From positions 27,430,970 through 27,494,969 of the forward strand of contig CM057154.1 in assembly GCA_029962745.1 (NCBI GenBank): a stretch of DNA of 64,000 nucleotides. The letters are read 5' to 3'. The position numbers were made by a program, and so were the translations under genes. The notes beneath the pieces were generated by a model. It had not been told where the DNA came from. It worked only from the letters and a program-made list of their open reading frames with translations, and did no database searches. Positions within the stretch are counted from its first letter, which is position 1, and each line of letters opens with the position of its first letter. The stretch is from Echinometra lucunter. Its lineage: Eukaryota; Echinodermata; Echinoidea; Camarodonta; Echinometridae. Shown one piece after another: positions 1-11,040 of this stretch.

Positions 1-540
1 CCATAAGCATCTACCTTCAGTGGTAATATGCACCATCTCCTTTCAGTAGTATTATCATTCGACCTGCAATAGTATACCATACCAGCTACCTGCCATGGTA
101 CAATATACCCTCTATTATACCTTCAGCAGTATATTATACTCTACTAGATATACTTTTGATAACATGATATACCATGTAACTATTCAGTAGTATATTCCAT
201 ACCATTGATATTTCATTGTACACTAATCAATGGTAGTATGCTATAGCCTACTATATATCTTCAAAGCTACTACATGATCCTCAGCCAATAATATTCTACT
301 TTTATACCATTTACTTCCATAGTGAGTATACTATACCAGCTACCCTCCTTAGTACATGGCAGCATACGATAGCATATACTATCTATCTTCATTACTGCTC
401 TATGATCTATAGTCATGATAGTTGACGACATCGTCCACCTTTCATTACATACTTTTCAATTTACATTCAATTGTATGCTATGCCTTCTGCTAAATATATC
501 CCATCCCCTCATCCCTTTAACAGGCTAAGCCTGGATGTAG
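1..540. repeat. Degenerate AT-rich tandem-like repeats
   Basis: Variants of TATACCATACCAGCTACC and of TTCAGTAGTATATTATAC recur irregularly; one near-identical pair lies near 77 and 330. No regular period is kept, so this is an old, decayed satellite-like block. No gene is seen. Confidence 0.4.
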
Positions 541-1059
541 TTTAATGGAGTTGTCTACTGAAGATAATTTCAGCAGGGTTTCTTGTGGTGCAGTGAAAAC
601 ACGTGTGCATGCATGGTATGCCTAGCCCTGTCTGGCGAACAGCACGATTGGAGCGAGGCAATGTCGTGACCATGGTGTTGCAATTATTTAGATCAAACGG
701 GACAGGGTATTTCTTTTCTGTCATCGGGGAAAGATATGGAGAGGCGCTGGGATTCTGTTAAAAGGGGGTCAAATTTCCTCAAAGTCGGACAAGCAAACGA
801 ATAGATGAATAAGCTGTATGAATAAATCAATATACATGAAAAATGCTGCATGTCAGATCAGTGGGCTGTCGACGTTGCTGAATTAAACCCGAAAATGCGT
901 ATCAATAAAAGACAACGACAAATCAAAAATTAAAAAAGGGAGTCCGTATCCTCATGACCCAGCCCGGATGCGTCCCTGCATATCATGTTAGGGGGTCAAA
1001 GAGTGCGAGGAACTATATACGTTCAGTGCAGACATGACGGTAGGATCGATATCGAAGAA
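541..1059. other. Unassigned stretch
   Basis: No recognisable gene, repeat family or RNA. A 60-codon minus-strand frame at 542-724 has no motif or splice context that supports it. Confidence 0.5.
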
Positions 1060-1450
1060 AAAAAAAATGATGTTCAAAATAATGAGTGTAGTCGTTTGGA
1101 TTAAACAACAAGAAAGATTTGAAAAAAAACTTATGTCCAAAAAAATATTTAGTGTCCCGGTTGAAGCCGGTCTCTAAAAGAGTCCAAAAAGAATATTAAG
1201 TGTCCTGAATGAAGTCATATGGATTAAAAAGCAAGATGGGTTTGAATGAAAAGTGATGATATCCAAAATGATATTTAGTGTCCTGCTTTATAAAGTCAAA
1301 AGGATTAAACAGCAAGACAGATTTGAACAAAGATTGATGTCCAAAATTTCCAAATTAATATTTTGTGTCCTGCTTTAACTCAAACCTGTCAAACGGATTA
1401 AACAGGAACATTGATTTAGACAGAGATTGAGATGACTGATGTTCAAAACC
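1060..1450. repeat. Decayed minisatellite, about four units
   Basis: The block GGATTAAACAGCAAGA recurs in diverged form at about 1098, 1221, 1302 and 1395. Between copies lies GTCCAAAATGATATTTAGTG followed by TCCTG. Unit length drifts from roughly 80 to 125 bp, which indicates an old array with indels. Confidence 0.65.
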
Positions 1451-2637
1451 ACATGGAAAAGGTTAATCAAAGTTCAAAGAACATAGCTACATAGAAAATA
1501 TAAAACATATGGTGATGGCACGTAAGAACAATGTGTAATGATAATTGTTCAACAATAACTGGGGAAACGGTGACTCACAACCTCGGGATTATGTACACTC
1601 AGTATCTGTGTCATGATTGTGTATTTACCTGTCGAGCAATGTCATCTAAAGGATGAAATGACTCTATTTACACAAACTTTAGTATGCAAATTGAAAAAAA
1701 ATGATAAACTCATTATGCTTATCTCAAGAATCGTGTAGGTCATGACACATACAAGCGTGACACCAATTCCTTAGGACACTATGTAGGTTCATGATGTGGA
1801 ATACTCCATATTGGTCCAGGTTAGATAGAAGGGAGAAATCATAGTTGAATGATTAATTTTCAGGAAAAGGATACTTATGGGTGTTTATTCCAAACGTGAA
1901 AATAGCAGTTTCAAAATTGTTACAGAAAAGTTTAAATCATGCAGGATGGCTGCTGAAAGTGTAGGGGTGACGCACCATTTTTTTTTCCTTCGAAATTAAA
2001 CTTCCTTTTATGAGATGATAATCAAGTCTATACTTATTCCTCTATGATGTTTATTAACATGCTGATCAAATCCTAACTGCGGTTATTTGTGTGAATTACT
2101 TTTAAGAGACCTTGCATGTTCCGTAACAACGTAAAATAGCCATAAATGCCCTGGTGATCACATTACATTGATAAGACGTTTCGGACATAAAATCATGCGT
2201 GCTCTATCAAACAAGATTATTAATTGACAAATACTGCAAAAACAAAAATGAAGCATACATATTTCAGGCTCATTAAAAACAAACAAGCATTTAATGATCT
2301 TAGATAATGTGAAACCAGTGTCAAATATGGCAACAAAGGCACCTAATCACGTTTACAGAGCAATTAGTTACTGGATGAAGCTGAAGACTAATACTGCAAG
2401 TAATTAGATATTTCATTATAATCAAGGGCCATTACCATGATTAATGCACTATTGATAATCATCTTGCAGAATGTTCCTATAATGCAAAAAGAAAGAAATT
2501 ACTTTCTCATTACTAAAGAAGTAATTTTGTTAGAGAGTGCATAATGTTTATTATCTTTTGTTTAACAATGCTATGCCTAACCAACGCCTGAGATGTGTCA
2601 ATTTAGTCTTTCATGATGTCTCACTATGGTCTGTTTA
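1451..2637. other. Unassigned AT-rich stretch
   Basis: No coding frame of note, no RNA gene and no clear repeat boundary seen. Confidence 0.5.
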
Positions 2638-3325
2638 GATTTTCCCGCTCATTTTCGTCACCTCTTCATTCAATTTCATCGATTCAATTCCTGAGAAGCT
2701 AACTGCGTTTAAATCCTAACTTCAATTTCGTTAAAATGTCATTCATATTCGTCTGTTGTCGACCAAATTAGAATATCAAGCATTCAAATTCGTCAATTGT
2801 CACTGAAATTTATCTCTGCCGCTAAGCGAGCACGGAATGCTTGGATCAAATTCGTCAAGAGTTATATGGGCCTTTAAATGGGGGGTTAAACCAGGTCTTT
2901 AATCATTTTACGTTCTCGTGATATAATTTGATGTTTGCTACTTTTCTTTGAAATATGAAAATGATTATTCATAATGTTAAATTCTATAACACAGAAAGTA
3001 ATTTCGTATGATACACCACAGGATCGTTGTCTGTCAGTATACCGTATATGGGGGCGACGAATTCGAATGAATCATTGACGACAACGAATGCCAAAAGACG
3101 AAATAGATTTTGCTGTCTCGTGCCCAGCTACTGTGACCGACGAATACGAATTGCAACTGACGAAATGGGTAACAAAGCACGAAATTGAATGACGATGTTT
3201 CAAAATTGAATGACCAAAGACGAAATGGAAACAAGCATTCGGACATTCCACAGGGCCAGAGACAAAATTGAAAGCACATTTTTTGAAATTAAATGAAGAA
3301 GTGACGAAAATGGGCGAAAAAACCT
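2638..3325. mobile_element. Foldback-like element with arms built of short repeats
   Basis: The left arm (about 2640-2870) and the reverse complement of the right arm (about 3060-3325) start alike, with CATTTTCGTCAC followed by a TCTTCATT-AATTTCA block. Both arms consist of loose, roughly 12-17 bp repeats related to CATTCAATTTCGTC. Arms made of short tandem repeats around an unrelated loop are the hallmark of foldback transposons, including the TU elements described in sea urchins. The assignment to that class is inference. No target-site duplication could be fixed. The minus-strand open frames inside are by-products of the repeat. Confidence 0.5.
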
Positions 3326-3573
3326 GTATCAAGTTTACATGGTCCGTATGGAACCACCGCTTTCATTTGTCCCTTGTTTATTCAAACATGAAAAAGATGG
3401 TGTACAAAATGGTTTCCAAATAATCAGAAAGGATTAATCTTCCAAACAAGGCTACATTAACACACCAGGTAGTAAACAATGAACAACTGAAAACTGATTG
3501 ATTTTTTTTAAACATTAAACTCATACTCGTAATCGCCAGTAATTCAACCTTCTTAGTAATACTTAAGTCACAC
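3326..3573. other. Short unassigned spacer
   Basis: Nothing recognised between the foldback-like element and the MITE that follows. Confidence 0.5.
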
Positions 3574-3576
3574 TAA

Positions 3577-3917
3577 AGGTGCTTTCACACATGATGCGAC
3601 AGTGTTTCGTTTATCTTCACATATGGTGGGACTTTGTGTCACCACATAATGAACGCGTATTAACGCGTCAACTCTCAATAAGAGAGCATTATGATTATTA
3701 TTGTCAAAACTTGCGCAAGCAATCTCATGGCAACAATTTTTGCGCTAACTTTTTAGAAAGTTTATTGGTGCGCATTTTTTGTGTATCTAGGCAGCAAAAA
3801 AAGTGTGTCCTGCCTCGGCCTCGGCGACATTTTTTGTCGCCCCATTACCCATAGTACAAAAGAAAGTGTGGTGACACAGCGTGTTACCACACTGTCGCAT
3901 CATGTGTGAAAGCACCT
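3577..3917. mobile_element. Harbinger-type MITE with TAA duplication
   Basis: A 341-bp element whose ends are near-perfect inverted repeats starting AGGTGCTTTCACACATGATG and continuing through GCGACAGTG. It is flanked by TAA at 3574-3576 and 3918-3920. A 3-bp TAA/TTA duplication is typical of PIF/Harbinger elements. It has no transposase, so it is non-autonomous. The 91-codon frame inside it has no known domain and spans most of the element, so it is not called as a gene. Confidence 0.8.
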
Positions 3918-3920
3918 TAA

Positions 3921-4509
3921 CAACGTGAAGAATGACCATGCAGGGACCGATCGAAAATTACACGTTACACTGAATGGCCAAGTTTTTTGTTTTTTTATGG
4001 GTTGATTTGGAATCGGTCTGGCTGTGTGACTGGGGTCAAAATGAAAACTATTCCCGATACGAGTTCAATGTGGCGGAAATAGTTCTGATCTCCCAGATGT
4101 CCTCTACTTCCCATAGATGCTTTATGTGATCTTTCATGATAAGAGCAATTCAATGAACATGTATGTATGGTACCTTTAAGGTTCTACTCGCGTGTCTTGT
4201 GCAAGCAGAAAAGGCGGTAAGCAAAAAAGGTATCAAGATAATCAAAAGAGTAACTCTACTAAAACATGCCCCATATACACCAATTCGTCAACAATAAACA
4301 ATAGTTGAAAAATGTTGTGATGATTGATCTTATATGTGCCCCTCATGTAAGTCACTAATATACACGCGTGACATTTTTAAAGGTTACATATAAGGGTTTT
4401 AAACATATACCGCGCACACGATTTTGTCCACAGTTTCTTAATGCCAAGATCCGGATGACATTTCTAAGAACAATGATAATGGATAAAACGACAAGATACA
4501 GGAAACTGC
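3921..4509. other. Unassigned stretch before the LINE
   Basis: No gene or repeat recognised. The LINE that follows has no visible 5' duplication here. Confidence 0.45.
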
Positions 4510-5954
4510 AAGTCGTTGGATAACAAATTCAAAATTCTAGAAAAATCGGTCTGTGTTCAAATTGAACAATATTTGAAAGAAAACGAAATAATTTATGAAT
4601 TTCAGTCTGGTTTTCGACATGACTATTCGACTGAGACATGTCTTATTCACCTGACTGATTATTTGAGGACAGAAATATCCAAGGGACACTTCGTTGGTAT
4701 GGTACTCCTTGATCTCCAAAAAGCTTTTGATACTGTTAATCATGGCATCTTATTGAAAAAAGTTACAAATAATGGGTTTTAACCAAGCAAGTTTAGAATG
4801 GTTCAAATCCTACTTGTCTAATCGACATCAAGTAGTGGCCATCCATGATATTCGTTCCAAACTTATGCCCATAACATGCAGTGTTCCTCAGGGAAGCATT
4901 TTAGGCCCAATTCTATTTTCAACTTATATCAACGACATGTGTATTTGTATAAAAGGCTGTAAACTATTATTGTACGCAGATGACAGCGTACTGCTTTATT
5001 CAAATCCCAATCCAAAATTTGTTGAAGAAAAACCTAGTGAACAGCTGTCTACGTGTGTCGATTGGATGACTGATAACAGGTTATCTTTACACTTGGGCAA
5101 AACAGAAAGCATTCTGTTTTGTTCTAAAAGTAGTTCTAAAAAGTCATTTGAATTTAAGGTGACATACAATAATCAGGTAATCCAGAGAAAAGAATCTGTG
5201 AAGTACTAAGGCATTGAGCTGGCCAGCACAGTTTCATTTTCGTCTTTAGTAGAATCAGTTGTAAAGAGAGCGAACTCTCGTCTGAAATTTTTGTACAGAT
5301 ATCAAAGTTGTATGGATCAAAAAGCAAGACGTATTCTCTGTTTTGCTCTTATTCAATGTTTATTTGACTATGCTAACCCTGCATGGTATAGTACCATAAA
5401 CAAATCTGATCAAAAGAAGTTGAAAATTATACAGAACAAAATGGTGAGATTCATCAACTGTTCTGGTCCCAGAACTCACGTTGGCTACAGCGAACTCTCC
5501 GAAGCTGGTTTTCTTGAAGTCAACCAAAGATCAAAACAACTTGTATTGCACCACGTGCATAAAATATATCATACTAGGTCAAATCATAATATTCGATCAA
5601 ACTTTAATCTTGTTACCGACTTACATAATTACAATACAAGAAACAGCCGTTTCAACTTCAACTTACCAGAAATAGTCGGTAGTATTGGTAATTCGTTTTA
5701 TTACATTGCCACAAAGCATTGGAATTCTCTTCCTAATGATATAAAGGGAATAGAAAACTTTGTATCATTTTAAGAGGAAACTGAAAGAATATCTTTCACT
5801 TGAGAGTCAGAGGGAAGAAGCAAATGATATGTTATATAGCTGAAATAGCCCCAATACAGACCACCTTCTTTTCTCTGCCATGCAGGTCAATACTTTCTTT
5901 ATTGTATATTATATGGTTTTGTACGTTTTGAAAGATTCAACATATTCATTGCTA

Positions 5955-6080
5955 TTTCCCCTCCTCCCCCTTTTTTCCTATTCTACTTCTCCTATTTTCT
6001 TTTTCACTCCTTCTTCTTCTTCTCCTTCTTCTTCTCCTTCTTCCTTTCACTTTTCTCCTTCTTCATATTCTTGTATAAAT
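5955..6080 (+). repeat. CT-rich tract in the LINE 3' UTR
   Basis: A pyrimidine-rich run of CTT and CCTT units lies between the LINE stop region and its tail. It explains the serine/proline-rich frame on this strand. Confidence 0.7.
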
Positions 6081-6283
6081 TATCATTACTATCATTATAA
6101 TTATTATTCCTGATTATTATTCTGCATGTAAATATTACGATTTTAACTTATTATTTTGTTCACATATATCGAGGACCCCACCGGAAATAAGCTTTCGAGC
6201 TTTCGTGGGTTATCCTGGTCAAGCTTACTGATCTGTTATTATTTGATTTGTATATCCATTGTTGTGTTTTGGAGGCTTGGCAA

Positions 6284-6287
6284 ATAA

Positions 6288-6341
<54 letters not shown>
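6284..6341 (+). repeat. (ATCA)n tail of the LINE
   Basis: About fourteen uninterrupted 4-bp units follow the sequence GCAAATAAATTC. Short-repeat tails are normal 3' ends for CR1- and Jockey-like LINEs. Frames that read NQSINQS are artefacts of this repeat. Confidence 0.9.
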
Positions 6342-6342
<1 letters not shown>

Positions 6343-8090
6343 TGTACTCGCGCATTTTACTCATTTCCTTCAAAACATGAAACGGAGTATATCTCGGCAA
6401 CACTGTGCACTGTCTCTGTATCAGCAAGTCATGTGACCTAGCGGAAAGAACAGCATTGGTAAAATATCATTAATGTGACGGGGAAAATGGACATTGTCTC
6501 GGCATTGTCTAGGTGCATTTTACATTTTACTGCTAGATGCTCAAAAGAGGGTGGACAATGGATATCTGAATAGATCAATGAGAAATTTCATTGCATTATG
6601 ACTCTTTTCAGGTGACTTTCACACGTGTATCCAGACATGGAAAACTGGAGCAAACGTATAGATATGGCTAATAATTTAGCTTGCAATTAGTAGGCACGAA
6701 TTCACATTATCTTGACCTTTACACTGTAAATGGACCTTTATCTGTTAATAACTCTTTAAATTCACTAAATAGAGCACTCATATAATGTTTGTACAATTAG
6801 ATAAAGATATACCAATGGTCAAAATTGTACAAGCACTGAAGCAATGCAAAGGGTTTTAGTAATGGGCGAGGAAGTAATCCCCCCCCCCCACATCCCTACC
6901 TCATTAAGGGCCTACCTTTAATTACAGGATATAGCTTTGTCATTATCAGGTACTGGAACTGGCTTCAAAGGTAAACACTGTAACTTACTGACAAGAACGT
7001 TTGGCTGTTTGCAAATAATGACCTGGTCTTAAAGCAACGAGGAAAAAAAATAGAATTTAAAAAAAAAATCTACCGAGGTCAATGCCCTATCAATTCAGAA
7101 ACGATAGTTTATTCACGCAGGCACAGAGGAAATTTTCGATTTGCACGCACTGAATGGTATTGATGGATAACACGAAGCATAAAAGAATGTCCTATATAAC
7201 AACGCAAGTCAAATATTTACGTATGTCGGTGCCTGAATATATTCTGGTTCATGTATCATAACAGACGGTATATTTTGATACTTTTTTTAAATGACAGGTA
7301 TCATACCTTTCCCAATCTCGTGGAAATGATAATTTTAGGTAAGCCCTAGATACATTGTCCTGCAGACATATATAGGACAAGCTGTTTCCAAACTCCAAAA
7401 CAATGTTGCCCACTTTTGGGTGAAAAGGGTCAAAATTGGGTAAAGGTATATGAGTGGGACGCACGTAGCTGTCTTCGTTATATAATCCACAATATGTATA
7501 TTGTAGGTTGGGGGGGGGGGCGTATATTCAATGTGAATACCAAAGAAACTAAGATGCTCTTTGAAAACATGTGTCACAATCGATCTGTGATTATCCATTT
7601 CAGTGACAGATAGAATGAAATACACATGCATGAGATACATTATATCAAGTGCACTGTGAGATGAGGGGTTTGTAAATTGAAATGTACACTGTTGTATTTA
7701 TCATTTGTCATAAGAAACTTTTTGTTGTTGTTTTTACAAACTTTTATTGTGAAAGGAGAATGATTTGGAAATATCAAAATCTCTATTGAAAAAATAAAGC
7801 ACTTTAAGAAGGATTCTGTACGATGATTAATCTATGCAGATACCTGTCACTTTGCCGCAGCTTTTATTGTTTGTTGAGAACAATAAGTCTATGATCAAGA
7901 ATTATATGGCCATGGTCTGTACGCGGTCCATAGTCTGTATAATGCGTCACTATCAACATGTAAGTGGGTATAAAGTCATCCATAGGGGGTCGGTATGAAA
8001 TCTGTCTTGTACTAGCCATGAACCTTCAGACTGCATGCGAGTGACATTCCATGATTTATGATTGATGTCGGCAAAGGCTTTAAGGCCTCA
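6342..8090. other. Unassigned stretch
   Basis: Contains C9-C10 and G10 runs (about 6881 and 7508) but no convincing gene or element boundary. Open frames at 7249-7640 have no motif or splice support. Confidence 0.45.
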
Positions 8091-8092
8091 GT

Positions 8093-8286
8093 CACACTTT
8101 GACCGATAACCATAACGATAGCGAAATTTTCAATTAGTACTCTATTATAATGGTGTGTACATGTGAGTGGTTGTGTCTTCTTATTAGGATGGTAGCTCTA
8201 GGGTGCGTACCTTTAGGGTTTTTTTTTTAAGTAAAAAAAAAAAAGTCGTTATCCTTATTTTACGAGTCAAAATGTGACCGACGCCT
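8093..8286. mobile_element. Small inverted-repeat MITE
   Basis: The left end AGGCCTCAGTCACACTTTGA matches the reverse complement of the right end, AGGCGTCGGTCACATTTTGA. Internal CGATAACCATAACG-like sequence is mirrored by GTCGTTATCCTTATTTTACG. The ends resemble the TAA-flanked elements at 3577 and 34858, but the duplication is not clean (TTA/TAT). Confidence 0.6.
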
Positions 8287-8357
8287 TATTGATACCCATT
8301 CACACAAATAAAAACAGCCCACCGCCAAACAGTTTTTACGAAAGTGTAGGTACTAAT

Positions 8358-8710
8358 CAGTGGGGGCAATTTCATGTAACGAGTGGGGGGGGGGGGGGGG
8401 GTGGGACACCGAAGGTCACAGCCGAAAACCTGTTTCGAGAAATGTAGGAGGGTGATCGTTAATATGCGAGCGAGCTAAGCGAGTGAGCTAAAAAAAAACC
8501 GCCAAAAATAATGAAAGAAGCCTCATTTTGCCATTAAACTGTTAAAATACACTCTAGGCCTATGAAATATTCAAGTGGTTGGCCTAAATTTATTCACCTG
8601 ACTCAAAATAGAAAAATAAAAACATTAAACTTTAAGAATGGGGGGGGGGGGGGCAAGCCCCAAGAAAAAATCGAGGGGCATTCCCCCCCCCCCCCTCCCG
8701 CTTTCCCCTC
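8358..8710. mobile_element. hAT-like element, relative of the copy at 13417; right end unclear
   Basis: It shares with 13417-13687 the blocks ATTTCATGTAACGAGTG, CTGTTTCGAGAA, GAAAGAAGCCTCATTTTGCC and a G-rich then C-rich interior. The left end CAGTGGGGGCAAT fits a hAT terminus. It contains the sequence GCGAGCGAGCTAAGCGAGTG, a variant of a motif seen in other elements here. No matching right terminus or duplication was found, so it may be truncated. Frames with glycine or proline runs come from its homopolymers. Confidence 0.55.
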
Positions 8711-9154
8711 TTTTTACGCACACTCATGTCAGCAGCTGGCTTTTGGGTAATTTATCCCCGGAGTTCTGGGAAAATTGTCCATGGATTCAATTTAAAGTCG
8801 GTTGTACAAGACATTCTACATTCTGCCCTGGAACAAACTAACCCTAACCCGAACAGACATAGCCTAAAACCCCATTGCTGCCTTAAACCTAACCTTGTAT
8901 CTCTGACGCAATAAAAGTCGGAGCAAAATAATGTAGGAGAACAACATACTAGTATTCTGTTCAAAGTCTGTATGGGTGGAAATCCGGGGAAGTGTTCTCC
9001 ATGTATTTCTTTCTCTGCCCCAACCCCTCGAATTTCTGGTCTCTTTACTTTCTCCTTTTTTTAATTTTTGGGCTTGTAAGAATATTGTCAGATGTGTCCA
9101 TTTCACAAATCGACCCAAGAGTTTGACTCATGAGCAGTTTTATCATATGAAGAC

Positions 9155-9692
9155 TGTAGTATGCACACAATGGGCTGGGGGGACGAATTCCACTATGTCA
9201 TGCAATGTGAAAAGTTCATATTTAGGAGGGAACTCTTTCTTGATAATCTTAAAAATTTCAACGATAATTTTGATAACATGAACAGTTTGGATAAATTTAT
9301 ATATTGTCAGTTAAAGAAGATGCTCTCATTCAAGAGTGTGCCATTTTCTTACGATATACTATTGATCAACGTGGCAATCTTTAAACTTGTGCTTTTCATT
9401 TGTAATGCAACATGCACATACGTCTACAACCAATTGCGTTTCTTTTTTTTTTTCCACTGGTATTACCTTGGCTTATTTCCTCTTAATTCCACTTGAATGT
9501 ATTGATTTGATATTTGATTGGAATATTATTCAATATTGTATTTAGCTACCAATTTTATTCATGATTAATTTGTTTTCTTATAATATGCTATTATTATTGT
9601 AATAATCGTCCTGGTTATTGATGTTATATTCGAATAATATATCGATAGATGTCAATGATGTTCTATGAATAAATACATACATACATACATAT
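9155..9692 (+). pseudogene. LINE 3' fragment with ORF2 C-terminus
   Basis: The frame at 9161 encodes WGDEFHYVMQCEKF followed by a basic stretch. This resembles the H-x-C end of many LINE ORF2 proteins (GDE-HYL--C). A short AT-rich 3' UTR follows, ending in GAATAAATACATACATACAT, a 4-bp repeat tail at about 9665-9690. RT itself is absent, so this is a strongly 5'-truncated copy. Confidence 0.7.
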
Positions 9693-10284
9693 TATAGAAG
9701 GGGCATTCGAGTCATGTTTGTTCTCTTGCATTAATAGGGGATCTTGTACGTGAGTTTTAGTCTGCTGCGTGCATCTCCTATTGGTTTATGAGAAAGTATA
9801 ATTAGGTGATGAGGCCGGCGGCGAATCGCTTCTCGACGTAATTATGTCACAGTTGCGATGATGAATTTATGAAGAGCAAGGATGTGCTACATGATACCTC
9901 TTTGTTGTTCACTACATGCAGTCGATGGCGTAGTGTATATCCAGACATTGAAGGGGCACGACATCATGACGGGGGGGGGGGGGGGGGGCACTTGCCTAAT
10001 TCTGAGGATGAAATTTTAATCAATCAGGGGATAATGTTGGAGGTGGTCTATATATGTCTCGTTTTCACGTCCCTTTAATTCCCTCTTCATTTTGTTTCCC
10101 CCTCTCGTTTCTCTCCTTCGTATCGTCCTCTCATTTTTTTTTCCGAATTGAAGTGACCGTGACTCCGCAGCTTCACCACTGCTTACATTATAATACATTA
10201 TGCGGTTGAAGAATCATATTGATTTTTATATCCTTTTACCTATTATGGGTTCCATTGCAGTTCTCATTGATTGAAAAAAAAATA
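9693..10284. other. Unassigned stretch with a G18 run
   Basis: A run of about 18 G lies at 9971. Nothing else recognised. Confidence 0.45.
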
Positions 10285-10445
10285 AGGTGCAGTGGTATCA
10301 TTGTGGTATATTTGCGAGGATTCTTGATTTTGTAGGTTCTGGGTTCGATTCTTTCTCGATGTCCATACCTTAAACAATGAGTTTTACCCACGTCTGTCCC
10401 TCTTGACTGTCAGACTGTTAATGTGTACAATTCTCGACTAATGAC
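10285..10445 (+). repeat. tRNA-derived SINE
   Basis: A Pol III B box (GGTTCGATTCT, about 10340) follows a weak A-box region. The 3' part CCCTCTTGACTG is shared with the SINEs near 25060 and 62380, which supports one SINE superfamily. No intact tRNA fold is seen. Confidence 0.55.
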
Positions 10446-10510
10446 AGAAGGACTTTGGGGGAGAATCGTATTGATATTTATAAGGCGGCCATTACTAGCT
10501 AAGTTGTTAT

Positions 10511-10746
10511 CAGGGGCGGCGCCATGGTATTTTGATAGTGGCAAGAATGACCAATAGGTGACTTTATTTACGTTTTAAATGAAAAATAGGGGTATTATAT
10601 AGTTGCATGACCCAGTTTTCTCATTCCCCATTCTCTTCTTTCTTCTTTCTCCCCTTTTTTCTTCTTTTTCTCCTCTTTTTTTTTTAATCACTTCAAAAAA
10701 ATCATGGGGGTAGGGTCGCCCCCTGTCCCCTGTAGCGCCGCCCCTG
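10511..10746. mobile_element. hAT MITE with perfect 8-bp duplication
   Basis: Ends are inverted repeats CAGGGGCGGCGC. Exact direct repeats GTTGTTAT flank it at 10503-10510 and 10747-10754. The 8-bp duplication and the CAG-NGGCG terminus are typical of hAT elements. The interior is pyrimidine-rich with no transposase. Confidence 0.85.
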
Positions 10747-10869
10747 GTTGTTATCATGATACTAAATATGAGTATGTATATCTCTTACAAGATGTAAGCA
10801 GGACAAGATTGTCGCCTAAAATGCAGTACTAGCAGGCATGTTTTCTTAGCAGTCAGGTAAAACAAACCA

Positions 10870-11040
10870 AATTCATTTCATTTCATGTCATTTATTTCCA
10901 TTTCCAACAGTAAAACCCATGCACAAAGTTAATGTACATAAGGAAAAAGTGAAATCTAACAGTAACAATTACTTATAGCATTAAAACATTAAAATCAGTT
11001 CTCAAATACCTTATTTTTCTTTCATATATATGATTTCATT
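10870..11040 (-). repeat. Probable LINE 3' end, minus strand
   Basis: Read on the minus strand, the stretch ends GGAAATAAATGACATGAAAT plus further ATGAA units. The LINE tail at 53750-53950 has the same arrangement. No coding part remains. Confidence 0.4.

Larger units (their letters stand above)
4510..6341 (+). pseudogene. 5'-truncated non-LTR retrotransposon (LINE) with reverse transcriptase remnant
   Basis: The reading frame begins inside the reverse transcriptase, so 5' parts (endonuclease, ORF1) are missing, as is usual for truncated LINE copies. Visible RT motifs are FQSGFR, the AFDTVNH block near codon 75, SVPQGSILGPILF, and the catalytic YADD at about 4973-4984. The C-terminal part includes a CLFDYANPAW segment and the typical HWNSLPNDIK tail. 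The copy is dead: a frameshift near 4755-4775, an in-frame TAA at about 5207 in the VKY-GIEL segment, and a one-base frameshift near 5768 just before the last 25 or so codons. It ends in an AATAAA-like site and an (ATCA)n tail. The motif order suggests a CR1/Jockey-related clade; the exact clade cannot be settled by eye. Confidence 0.88.
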
